Shown piece after piece: positions 20,767 to 29,088 of a stretch of DNA of 64,000 bases (positions within the stretch are counted from its first letter, which is position 1; each line of letters begins with the position of its first letter). The position numbers and the translations under genes were made by a program. The notes below the pieces were generated by a model. The model did no database searches, was not told where the DNA came from, and worked only from the letters and a program-made list of their open reading frames with translations. Source of the DNA: Prostheceraeus crozeri (Eukaryota > Platyhelminthes > Polycladida > Euryleptidae); assembly GCA_907163375.1 (NCBI GenBank), contig CAJQUW010008917.1:19741-83740 (forward strand), read 5' to 3'.

Positions 20767-21147
20767 TTAAACTGAAGTAATAATGCGAGGCATCAACACT
20801 CTTGTTTCATGTAAGATACCACCTAAAGGCTCTACACACTTTCTGTATAAAGATACGGTCCATTCTGTATCAAATTGATTTGACCTTTCACATGGTAAAT
20901 GTTGCATATCAGATTTTCCATGAACAGCTGCAGAACGATGTCGTAAGAACTGATGAAACTCTTTTGAACAAACTAATACTAGATCATCATCATTTAATTT
21001 ACTTATTGCAATATGATTAGATGATTTGATATAAGTCAATGTTGCCACTTGTTTACCATCAACTCGAAGGAGATAATTAAATTTCTTCAATAATGTTTCA
21101 GGAGTCATGTTTGTCTTTCTTGGCTTAATCACAATCTTCTTCACCAA
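20767..21147 (-). CDS. Middle part of the second structural-type unit
   Basis: 126 codons, MVKKIVIKPRKTNMTPETLL onward. Beta-rich, basic at the start, no recognised motif. The position between 20293-20766 and 21148-21690 and the similar order in the other unit suggest it belongs to the paralogous structural gene, which is broken in this fossil. Confidence 0.4.
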   Translation of the reverse strand: MVKKIVIKPRKTNMTPETLLKKFNYLLRVDGKQVATLTYIKSSNHIAISKLNDDDLVLVCSKEFHQFLRHRSAAVHGKSDMQHLPCERSNQFDTEWTVSLYRKCVEPLGGILHETRVLMPRIITSV

Positions 21148-21690
21148 CGTCTTCTCATTTTTTGGAATAAGATCTACATAATAAGCTTCCTCTCGATATA
21201 TTAACTGTTTATGACCACTTGGGTGGTAAATAACGTTATAATTATCATAGCTTGTTAAGGCGCTAGCGGGGTAACCTAAATCATTTCTTAAACTTGGACT
21301 TAAACCAACAATCCAATCTTTCTCAACTACATGATGTACATAATTATGATCATCATTGTGCGGAGTAAATTGGAAAATATGTTAACACGCTTTATTCAAG
21401 AAATCATATATAAACTTTTTACATGATAAGAGATCTTTCTTTGGCCACTGTGGAATGTATACTCGACAGCCCTTTTCACATTGGTAAGCAGCTGTGCGTC
21501 TCATATTAATAGTCATCACCTCATGATCAAAAGTATAGACACAGTTGCTATGAACAAGTCAAGTGACACCCACTTCCCACTTTCCATTTAGCTGCTGTGC
21601 ATGATCAATGGGAGTAGAAAAGAGTGCGGCTCGATTACTAGCAAATCTCTTTGTAGCCGCATTCCTAAGCAAAATATGATAAAACGACAT
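21148..21690 (-). pseudogene. N-terminal part of the second structural-type unit (broken)
   Basis: The minus strand from 21690 opens with MSFYHILLRNAATKRFASNR and reaches LNGKWEVGVT, the counterpart of EGEWEVGVSS in 19249-20283. This identifies a paralog of the structural-type protein. The unit is broken (about two breaks over 20293-21690). Confidence 0.5.
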
Positions 21691-21713
21691 TTTGATATTG
21701 CTGATCTGCGGCT

Positions 21714-22082
21714 TTGCATAACTTCATGAAGACTTGGATTTTGGACTCTCTACAATATATCAGAGTTGATCTTGATGGAAACGTACATTTCAAAAATTCT
21801 CATGGTAATACTGCAAGAGGTATTACATTAACATGGCGACAATTTGTCAACCTCAATGATATCATGAGGGATTTGGAATATTTTGAAACATTAAGATTCA
21901 TCTCCTTGGGTGATCAAGTTTGCCTTCAACATTACAGAAATGAAATTCAAATCTACCATTCTCATTCCGCAAACTGTTTCTCATTTCGCAAATACAATTG
22001 GGAGAAGTATAGAAGATACATACATCGCTCCATCATGACATTTATTCGTCGTGAGTTCATCACCCTACTATGCAAATCTTAA
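21714..22082 (+). CDS. PC4-like small protein, copy 1 (tentative)
   Basis: 122 codons. The pattern SLQYIRVDLDGNVHFKN, GITLTWRQFVNLNDIMRDLE and then an aromatic WEKYRRYIH tail is shared with the next gene (22105-22443), so the two are paralogs. Strand-strand-strand-helix order and an LTxxQFxxL helix resemble the PC4/p15 single-stranded DNA-binding coactivator fold. It lies next to a TBP-like gene on the same strand, which fits a transcription role. The assignment is inference. Confidence 0.4.
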   Translation: MHNFMKTWILDSLQYIRVDLDGNVHFKNSHGNTARGITLTWRQFVNLNDIMRDLEYFETLRFISLGDQVCLQHYRNEIQIYHSHSANCFSFRKYNWEKYRRYIHRSIMTFIRREFITLLCKS

Positions 22083-22104
22083 TCAGACATGACTACCACG
22101 CACC

Positions 22105-22443
22105 ATGAGTTGGAAATTAGATTCCCTACAACGTATTGAAATGGATCATGATCGAAACGTCTATTTCAAAGATTCAACTGGAAATGTGAGAAGAGAGTTT
22201 GCTTTATCTTATCGTCATTTTCAATCTCTACATCATATCATGAAGGATTTGAAATACTTCTATATGAAAAGACATTCACGTATTGGAAATCGCATCTGGT
22301 TGCGCGTCAACAAACGGCGAATTCAACTCTATCATTCCCAACTCCATACTAACTTCACATTTCATCAAGGTAGTTGGGAAAGTATAAAAGGAAGGTACAT
22401 CGCTCAATTTACTCATTTTTTCATCATGAAGCGTCATCGCTAG
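22105..22443 (+). CDS. PC4-like small protein, copy 2 (tentative)
   Basis: 112 codons, MSWKLDSLQRIEMDHDRNVY onward, clearly related to the preceding gene: SLQRIEMDHDRNVYFKD, FALSYRHFQSLHHIMKDLKYF, NFTFHQGSWESIKGRYI. Tandem duplication is likely. Whether it binds single-stranded DNA or a partner such as the adjacent TBP-like protein is unknown. No other domain is seen. Confidence 0.4.
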   Translation: MSWKLDSLQRIEMDHDRNVYFKDSTGNVRREFALSYRHFQSLHHIMKDLKYFYMKRHSRIGNRIWLRVNKRRIQLYHSQLHTNFTFHQGSWESIKGRYIAQFTHFFIMKRHR

Positions 22444-22479
22444 ACCATCGTCAACATTCTCCGTCGCTTCAGACTCTAC

Positions 22480-22972
22480 ACTAAAATCGATCTCACAACA
22501 TTACACCAACACCTTCCAAACAGCAAGTATTACCCGGACCGTCCTCCAATGTTAGTGGTGAAGATGAACAATTCACGGAATCTTCAACTCTTCCCAAATG
22601 GGACTGTACAGATTCTCGGCGCCCTTTCTCATTCATCGGCGCAGTCAATGCGCTTAGAGCTACAGAGACTACTACGTCGGATATGGAAGAGGGAGAGGTG
22701 TGTGATGTCGAATCTGACTGTGGACAATATGGTGATCTCTACTCAATTGAGTGAAAGTGTATCATTTTTGAAGATTCGTACCAGCAGTTACAATTTGTGT
22801 TATGAACCCCAACTTTTTTCCTGCAGCTCTCATTAGTTGTTGGTTACCTGTGCATGTTGCAATCTTTCATAATAGTAAAGTGATCATTACTGGACTAAAA
22901 TCTCATGTACAAGCAAATGTGATCCTAGACTATCTCATCGTGTATGTACGTACCCAGCGGATTGTAAAATAA
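22480..22972 (+). CDS. TBP-like protein of the Polinton (fossil, broken)
   Basis: Two halves each resemble a repeat of the TATA-binding protein saddle. The first shows KYYPDRPPMLVVKM and LQLFPNGTVQILGALSHSSA, matching EYNPKRFxAVIMRI and LIFSSGKxVxTGAKSxExA. Near the end, FPAALISCWLP and VAIFHNSKVIITGLKSH match FPGLIYRM and LIFSSGKVVITGAKS. TBP binds the TATA minor groove and nucleates transcription. This copy has about one break. With the TATA boxes in the left arm it suggests the element supplied its own promoter reader. Confidence 0.6.
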
Positions 22973-23000
22973 AAAACAATTTTTCCAACATGATGTTTTT
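22962..23000. terminator. Convergent poly(A) signals between TBP-like gene and protease
   Basis: AATAAA on the plus strand at about 22968 and AAATAAA on the minus strand near 22999 mark the shared 3' ends of the two opposing genes. Confidence 0.55.
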
Positions 23001-23460
23001 ATTTCAAATCATGATAGAACTTACAAATCATTTTTTCATTAGATGACGGATTACATGAAAAGTTTTGAATAACAGATACAAATCGAGATACATGTAAACG
23101 TTTTAAGATGAAGTATAGTACAAAAGCACCACACGTTGATGAAAGTGGATGTTGTAGTATGCGTTCATTTCGCTGATATTGACGCGTATGTTTTCTCAAC
23201 CACTGCTGCGTGGGCATATTTGGAGGTTGAGCAAGAGAGTCAAATAGTTCACCACGTCGGTCTTCTCCAATAAAGATCGCTTTCCAATGCTCACCGCCTA
23301 AATTCTGCGAATGAGTCTTTAGCACAATAAAGATGGGATAGTGATTTACTGCAGGTGGTAAGGTATCGAGCGAATAGACATTATCGAAAGCTTTCAACGT
23401 CGCTTCATCTGCATTACGCTGTACTTTAGTTTTAATATCGTCAGCAGTCAACCAACTCAT
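22999..23460 (-). CDS. Adenain/Ulp1-like cysteine protease
   Basis: 153 codons, the usual size for the Polinton maturation protease. The catalytic triad is visible: His in GGEHWKAIFI, Asp in GELFDSLA, and Gln/Cys in LQHPLSSTCGAFVLYF. It opens MSWLTADDIKTKVQ. In adenovirus and related capsids it cleaves virion precursors and is packaged. It directly follows the capsid gene on the same strand, as is common in the family. Confidence 0.85.
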   Translation of the reverse strand: MSWLTADDIKTKVQRNADEATLKAFDNVYSLDTLPPAVNHYPIFIVLKTHSQNLGGEHWKAIFIGEDRRGELFDSLAQPPNMPTQQWLRKHTRQYQRNERILQHPLSSTCGAFVLYFILKRLHVSRFVSVIQNFSCNPSSNEKMICKFYHDLK

Positions 23461-24744
23461 TAACGATTATACTGAAGAATCACGTCACGATACTTTGTAA
23501 TTTCAATATTTGAATCGAAGACTGCATAAATTAATACATTGATCGTCTCAGGTAGTGTTCTTTTGAACGTCAAATCCAAACGAATATTATGAGGCACGTT
23601 CGCTTGACGATAGGGTGCACTAATATCGCTGTCAGCAGTCAAATCAAATGCATAAATAGTATATCCACTCTTAAACTCTTTCATAGTCAGTCCGTTGGTG
23701 TCATCCGTATTGTAAAAGCCAAAGACATCCATAAAATCAACATAACTGCGCATAAATTAATCCGCAGCAAAATCTGGTTTGTAGGGTGGACCAGGATGAC
23801 TCACACCATTTACACGTAAAGCAATTTCACTTAACTGATTGTGTTTAAAATTGAAAGGATTCTTCTTTATATTTCCATTAAATGCATCATTTTCAACCAT
23901 TGCCACCATGAGGAGCTTCGGTGCTTCCGATGGAAAGAGGCCATCTTTCATGAAACTCTTTTTGATCTTTCGGAATTGTAAAGGTGAGAAGCTTTGTGTG
24001 CTGAACGGGGTAAATGGCATTTTGGCGGTTAAGACCTTCAGTATGTCCTCTAATGACACTTGGATTCGGTACTACTCGACGAATGTAAAGTGCAATATCT
24101 TCCACATGAATTCTACTTGTAAAATTGTCAACTTTAGCAAATGCATTCAGCGCAAATTCAGGCTTATTCAATGTCAGCTTGAGTCGCATGCTGGTATTAC
24201 AGAGTAAAAACTTTGACTGTCTAAAGAAGTCTAAATTCAGTGGACCATATAGCTGACATACTTTACTATCTTTAATCATAGCAGATCGCTTTACAAAGCC
24301 ACTGTTTGTTTCAGCATCAAATTTTCCTGCTTCATCTCTGTACCATCCCATGGCTTCCATATGACTTTTTTGTGCTGCTGGATGAAACTGTGATACATGA
24401 TTGAAATATGATTTATAGGGATAATCGCTTTGGCCACCTTCCACCTGCTGCTCTCCAATCGTTAGAGAAACATCGCGAAGTAATGTAGTCAATGGTAAAT
24501 TGTTCAGTCCAACTTTATGTGTATCGTCAATAGCAGTTCCATCTGCTTACTGAATTCTAAACCTCAAATCAACCATCGCATAACTCAAATCTATGTAGTC
24601 ATCACTACCACCAGGAATAACAAATTCAATGGGGCCAGCATTCTCAGCTGTTCGAGGATGATAATCTACAATACTTGAACTAAGAATATCTGTCTGTATG
24701 GCTTGTTGATCAAACAAACAAAAACCGGAAGTTTTACACTCCAT
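23460..24744 (-). CDS. Major capsid protein, double jelly-roll (fossil, broken)
   Basis: The region starts MECKTSGFCLFDQQ and soon reads GPIEFVIPGGSDDYIDLSYA, a hallmark of the Polinton/adintovirus capsid N-terminus. Further on come LKLTLNKPEFALNAF, HVEDIALYIRRVVPNPSV, AFNGNIKKNPFNFKHNQLSE and GYTIYAFDLTADSD, and finally LDLTFKRTLPETINVLIYAV. These are conserved capsid blocks in the expected order. The protein would form trimers making up the icosahedral shell. The gene is broken (about two breaks) in this copy. It lies between the core-protein and protease genes. Confidence 0.85.
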
Positions 24745-24746
24745 GA

Positions 24747-25202
24747 TTAGAAGTTATGGCAGCGTCGTCGTTTAGCGCCTGATGAATGATTAGAGCCTCT
24801 GCGACGTTTGCGTGAATGCCTTTTGACTGAAGATCGCACCTTACCAGCTCCGCGATGTTTCCTTCTTCCTTTATTCATTCGTTTAGGTGATTTCTTTCCT
24901 TGAGTAACACCAGCAAAGGTCTGCTTCAATGTTTTTAAACCGCGTTCCTTCCCACGATTCAACAAACTGCTCTTAAAACTTCTACCTCTGGAAAGATCAC
25001 TAGCAACATCACCAGCAAAGCCAACGGCATTACTTAAAACATTTCGTTTTAAAGATCTTCCGACATTGGATATGAGAGGTGCTACAACAGATTTCAGTGC
25101 ACCAAGTATGCTACCTCCACGTTGGCGGCGAGCGCCGCTGTAAATTTGTCCTCCACTACTTACATAGGAGGGTCGTGAATAAAATGAGGCAGTTGGATTC
25201 AT
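24747..25202 (-). CDS. Basic core/minor virion protein (adenovirus pX-like)
   Basis: 151 codons. The N-terminal third has aromatic residues, then GGSILGALKSVVAPLISNVG, a hydrophobic glycine-rich amphipathic segment. The rest is strongly basic, ending RKRRRGSNHSSGAKRRRC. This make-up matches the small DNA-condensing or membrane-active core proteins that sit directly upstream of the capsid gene in Polintons and adintoviruses. Likely packaged with the genome. Confidence 0.6.
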   Translation of the reverse strand: MNPTASFYSRPSYVSSGGQIYSGARRQRGGSILGALKSVVAPLISNVGRSLKRNVLSNAVGFAGDVASDLSRGRSFKSSLLNRGKERGLKTLKQTFAGVTQGKKSPKRMNKGRRKHRGAGKVRSSVKRHSRKRRRGSNHSSGAKRRRCHNF

Positions 25203-25243
25203 AGCTCAAACCCTAAACATTGTTAGTTACAACTTTGCATGAA

Positions 25244-26463
25244 TCACTGTCGATCACTTAGATGAAAGATGTCGGCACGACGCATCCAAGAGTTCATACT
25301 TGAAGGATAACCAGTCCATTTAACAAGACACCATTCTTCACCTTGTCGTTTTTTACATCGAATGATTTTCTCTACCAAATATGTTTCACTTTCAGTGACT
25401 ACCTCAATCTCATCGCGGTAAAAGCTACCCTCAATTTCTTCATTATCGTAATCTTTCAACTTGTAGGTGGTAGGAGAGTCTTTTTCATCAATCCTTGATA
25501 CTGTAAATACCTCCTCTGTCCAATTCGGAAGGTACCTTTAGCAAAAACACTCTTCACTTTTGAGATACGAACTTTATCACCAATTTTCACATCACTTTTC
25601 ACATGAGTGCGTTTACGTTGGAATGATTCGCGCACTTTATCTACATTGTCAGCATTTACATCTACTGGTCTGAGTCCAATAGAACGATGGATAGAGTGAT
25701 TGTAGACATGGAGTGCATCTTGTAGAACCTTTGTCCAATTTTGTGTCAAGTTGGCAGTAAAATGTCGCCACAAGCGATTTTTTAATGTGCGATTAAAACG
25801 TTCAACGAGTGCAGCTTTATAAGCACTCTTTACACTAAACAACTCAATGTCATGCCTCTCAAATAATCTTCTCACATGCTGATTTTCAAACTCTTTTCCT
25901 TGATCACTCTGAATTCGTTTTGGAATGCGACCTTCTCGAAAAATTGTTTGGAATGCTTTTGCTACTCCTTTCCCTTCTTTAGCTTTTAAAGGTTGAGCCC
26001 ACGCATAACGCGAGAAAATATCAATGACGGTTAAAATAAAATTATTGCCGGAGTTATGTTTTGAAATGGAGGCAACATCACACAAATCTGCTTGCCGCTG
26101 TTCATCGATGTCATGAACAATATAATGGCGGGTGCGGTACTTCTTTTTCGCTTGTTTGTGGAGTGTATAGGTAGCCTGAACCTTTAACCATCGTTTCACT
26201 TGTGATTGTGGAAGACCACTCCCTTTTGATAATTTCTTGATAGATGCAAATCCTGCCGGATGTTTTACATCATAATAGATTGACTTCAAACGCTCAGTCG
26301 ATGACGACTGACTCTTTTTCCTCCTTCTCATCTTTTTGCTTTCTTGCCTTTCTACATTTACAACAACTACAGTATTTAGCTTTAGCGGTTTTGCGATCGT
26401 GTTCACATTGCTTAGGAGTTTCATTGTGAGAGCTGGCGCAGCAAGTGCAAGTGACAACGACAT
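25244..26463 (-). CDS. Retroviral-type integrase with C-terminal chromodomain (fossil, broken)
   Basis: Inserts the element. A probable start is the Met at 26331 (MRRRKKSQSSSTERLKSIYY), because upstream sequence also encodes a Cys-rich protein in another frame. The DDE core shows Asp in RQADLCDVASI, Asp in RIQSDQGKEFEN and Glu in AALVERFNRTLKNRLW. After the core come KIGDKVRISKVKSVFAKGTF and, near the end, a chromodomain: TYLVEKIIRCKK, EEWCLVKWTGYPSSMNSWMR. Chromodomains are thought to steer integration toward marked chromatin. About one break is present. Confidence 0.9.
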
Positions 26464-26509
26464 TCACCTCTGGCGGCTCATTACATGGTAAGCAACACAT
26501 CTGCTTCAT
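26294..26509 (-). CDS. Small cysteine-rich protein overlapping the integrase 5' region
   Basis: 71 codons with closely spaced cysteines: MCCLPC, TCTCCASSH, CEHD and YCSCCKCRKARKQK, followed by a charged tail. The cysteine pairs suggest zinc binding. It overlaps the first part of the long integrase frame in a different frame, which argues for the later integrase start. No family recognised. Confidence 0.45.
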   Translation of the reverse strand: MKQMCCLPCNEPPEVNVVVTCTCCASSHNETPKQCEHDRKTAKAKYCSCCKCRKARKQKDEKEEKESVVID

Positions 26510-26510
26510 A

Positions 26511-26741
26511 TTAATAGTCTGAGAACATGTATTTCTTGGGAGGAGCTGTTTTACGTTTTCCTTTTACTAGTTTTAGTGGTGGTGTAGATCTACGTCGAGT
26601 TCTTCCTCTTGTTTGCTTAGTGAGTGTGGGAGGGGATGTAGCAGGTGACGTCTTCAACCAATTTGTTGGCATTTTCATCGTCTGAAGCATTGGAGCAGTA
26701 GCCACTGTTGAATCAAGTTCTTTCAATGTCTCATTATTCAA
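26511..26741 (-). CDS. Basic Thr/Pro-rich Polinton protein part (unknown)
   Basis: 76 codons, MNNETLKELDSTVATAP onward, with basic clusters (TRGRTRRRSTPPLK, KGKRKTAPPKK) and ending KYMFSDY. It directly follows 26738-27202 and may belong to the same protein family. No motif is recognised. Confidence 0.35.
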   Translation of the reverse strand: MNNETLKELDSTVATAPMLQTMKMPTNWLKTSPATSPPTLTKQTRGRTRRRSTPPLKLVKGKRKTAPPKKYMFSDY

Positions 26742-27202
26742 AGCAAATTTTGGTACATTATGTTTTTCAATAGTTTAAGAAAGTATGTCCAACCAGGTGG
26801 AACATGGCCCTGACGGCGCTTTCTACGTGTCGCATACTGAATCAAGTCTTCATAATGTGAAGCATCAATCACTTCATTTTCATCTGTAATGATTTCTCCT
26901 CTATCATTTACATTGAGATGGGGTTCAATACTATTGAAAAGAGATATGGCATGTGCGCGAGATGCTAAAGGTGTAGCAGTCGATAAAGAGTCACGCATCT
27001 TATTCTTCAAATTTTTCAATTGCTCAACAGTTTCCGATTGTAATAATACAGCACGATGTGGATCTTTGATGTGAACATTTTGCTGATAATCTATTTCTTT
27101 CCTATACATTTGATTTGCAAGAGGTTGCTTTACTTGCTGCATGGCAGTCAATTGTACATATTCATCCTGAGGAATAACAATCATGCGATAATAAGAACTC
27201 AT
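26738..27202 (-). CDS. Polinton protein with YRMIVIPQDEY start (unknown)
   Basis: 154 codons. The N-terminus SSYYRMIVIPQDEYVQLTAM is reminiscent of a conserved invertebrate Polinton protein that begins with a KYxLIPxDEY-like block. The middle is charged and helical (VEQLKNLKNKMRDSLS), followed by HLNVNDRGEIITDENEVIDA and VPPGWTYFLKLLKN. Function unknown. It sits next to the ATPase with a 4-bp overlap, suggesting tight packing of late genes. Confidence 0.5.
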   Translation of the reverse strand: MSSYYRMIVIPQDEYVQLTAMQQVKQPLANQMYRKEIDYQQNVHIKDPHRAVLLQSETVEQLKNLKNKMRDSLSTATPLASRAHAISLFNSIEPHLNVNDRGEIITDENEVIDASHYEDLIQYATRRKRRQGHVPPGWTYFLKLLKNIMYQNLL

Positions 27203-27865
27203 AGTTTGTAGATAATCATGGGAGTTTTCAAAATATCACTTCGAAATCTAAATTCTTCCGGACACTCTTGCGGAAAGTCAATGAATAAGTAGCCGTGTGG
27301 TTTTTCAGTAGCTGCTTGAAAAATTTCAATTAAGGCTTTTGATCCTCTTGGTGCAACTTGTCGCGCTAAAATTTCAAATTGACTTTTATCTCGCGGATTC
27401 TTGAAAATAGCATAATAGTGTGTATTCAGGGTTTCGTGTACGAGCTTCTTTTCCATCAGGAAACAAATTTTGTGTGATATAGATGATAAAGCACCTTTTA
27501 TGATGTGCTGCGCGAGTGAACATATCTGTGACATCTTTGGAATTCTTACTTTCTTTTAATAAATCATCCAATACAACAACATCATTAGACTGAAGTTTAT
27601 CCACTGCAATAATTCCTTCATGTCGAATAAAGTTGCGACTTTGCAATTCCTGAAACAGCGACGGTTGATAAATACCATAACACCAAATCACTCGATTGAT
27701 AGGTTCCTTAAACAACTCCCTTCTTTTATCCAATAAATTCAGCGTGAAAACAGTTTTACCTGCATGAGATGGACCTGATACAGTCAGAACTTTATCACAT
27801 TGAAGTCTGAAATCCATTATAATACTTTGAGATTCAACATTTGCATAATTAACGTCTAGAGCCAA
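27199..27865 (-). CDS. Genome-packaging ATPase (FtsK/HerA, A32-like; fossil)
   Basis: The Walker A motif is VSGPSHAGKTVF, the GPSxxGKT form typical of Polinton and NCLDV packaging ATPases. The Walker B motif is NDVVVLDDLL, followed by the sensor-like CFIIYITQNLF. The C-terminal part reads FKNPRDKSQFEILARQVAPR, the family's conserved KNPRDxxQ block. It would pump DNA into the capsid. The gene looks broken (about one break). Confidence 0.85.
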
Positions 27866-28214
27866 AGATATTACCCAATACGTTGCCCACGATAGGAGCT
27901 AGCATCGGTAGTAACGCTGGAAGGAGACCACCCTTTTGTGTTAGAGTTTCCCTCTTTCTTTGAAGGGTGACTTTAGGATTGGAGATGAAACGCAATTTCG
28001 TAGCATATCGCTTAAGTAACTTTCGTTGTTTTGGTGCTAATTTCTTCGTCCTCAACTTTCTCACATGAGAAATAATTTCACGAATGAATTTATCGTTAGC
28101 ATGTCGTATAGCATTGTATCGCTGATTTGCTTTCATTCGTCGGAGAGCTTGAATGGCTGAAGAAAACTTTGAAGACTTTTGACTTTTACGTTTCGTCATT
28201 TTACGTTTCGACAT
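27849..28214 (-). CDS. Small basic Polinton protein with hydrophobic tail (pVI-like)
   Basis: 121 codons. A basic helical body (LRRMKANQRYNAIRHANDKF, LAPKQRKLLKRYATKLRF) ends in GGLLPALLPMLAPIVGNVLG, a membrane-active-looking amphipathic segment. This protein recurs beside the ATPase in animal Polintons. By make-up it resembles adenovirus pVI-like minor proteins; the role in entry is inferred. It overlaps the ATPase start by 17 bases. Confidence 0.55.
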   Translation of the reverse strand: MSKRKMTKRKSQKSSKFSSAIQALRRMKANQRYNAIRHANDKFIREIISHVRKLRTKKLAPKQRKLLKRYATKLRFISNPKVTLQRKRETLTQKGGLLPALLPMLAPIVGNVLGNIFGSRR

Positions 28215-28264
28215 TTTCCGTGTTAGTCTGCTAAAAACCTGTCTTTACCACATTTGCATAGGTA

Positions 28265-28594
28265 CTAACTATTGCGGCATAAGTGACACTCGAAATGAGC
28301 AATATCACAGTGGTTACATTTGCAAAGTTGAATGCAATTACGTATGAAACAGCGTTGACAAAAAGCATGCTTACATCTCTTGAAGATGCGCTTTTCATTT
28401 CCATCCTTTCGCTTACATACATCGCAACACATAGTTTCACCGTTACTGATGTCTATAGCAAGTCTTTTTGAAGATATGAATTTGCTAGCCTTTTCTAAAT
28501 AATAGACGCATGTACAGAAGGAATATACTTCGAGAGTGAGCAGACATAGCTCGAAAACCAGTTGTGCTACAATCAAGTACCACTGCATTTTCAA
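28265..28594 (-). CDS. Membrane-anchored RING-finger protein
   Basis: 109 codons. The first 34 residues (QWYLIVAQLVFELCLLTLEV and beyond) form a hydrophobic anchor. The rest holds a RING-like set: CCDVC, RCKHAFCQRC, then CKCNHC and CHLC. The C-x-H-x2-C-x2-C core is the classic RING centre, so it may be a ubiquitin ligase at a membrane, possibly countering host defence. A second RING-like gene lies at 29672-29920. Confidence 0.6.
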   Translation of the reverse strand: MKMQWYLIVAQLVFELCLLTLEVYSFCTCVYYLEKASKFISSKRLAIDISNGETMCCDVCKRKDGNEKRIFKRCKHAFCQRCFIRNCIQLCKCNHCDIAHFECHLCRNS

Positions 28595-29001
28595 TTTTTC
28601 TTTATAGAAAGTTGAATGTGAATATCTGAAATCGCTTCAATCACTAGACTGCTGCCATGATGGTTAAATGCGTTAAGACGTTCAGCAATTTTTATCACAT
28701 GTCTTTTGAAAAATTCTTCGGGGTGATCTACAACTTCCATTGAATAAGAAGCAAAATGGAAAGAGCGACTTTCCACCTCTTCCTTTCCAAAATGACTAAA
28801 CTTAATTTTCGCAACTAATCGCGCCATGACAATGCTATCAGAGAATGTATTCATTAACTCTAGAAATAGAGTGCTAGCATCATCGATCACTGCTTCGATG
28901 TCGGTCTCATCTTTATGAAAATGTATCACATGATCTTGAACAGCTCCTTTTAAACTTTGCCTATGAAAATGTAATGTTCCGCAGTCGTTTGCGAAAGACA
29001 T
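28591..29001 (-). CDS. Stand-alone relative of the Polinton PolB N-terminal domain
   Basis: 136 codons. SLKGAVQDHVIHFHKDETDI, the middle DSIVMARLVAKIKFSHFGKE and the end NHHGSSLVIEAISDIHIQLS follow the same layout as the domain ahead of the exonuclease in Polinton PolB (fxxxLKGxxxxxxI, then VxxKVxFxxxxK, then xxGSGWxLxxIxxLxLxI). A related stretch is present in this element's PolB. As a separate protein it might be the terminal-protein partner or another replication factor; that is a hypothesis. Confidence 0.5.
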   Translation of the reverse strand: MSFANDCGTLHFHRQSLKGAVQDHVIHFHKDETDIEAVIDDASTLFLELMNTFSDSIVMARLVAKIKFSHFGKEEVESRSFHFASYSMEVVDHPEEFFKRHVIKIAERLNAFNHHGSSLVIEAISDIHIQLSIKKN

Positions 29002-29088
29002 GATCGCCCTTTATCTAACCCATCCATTGCATGAAAACAACAACTCTTCTCATAGTAACATTTATTGAATAACGGTAACAAGCATGCA

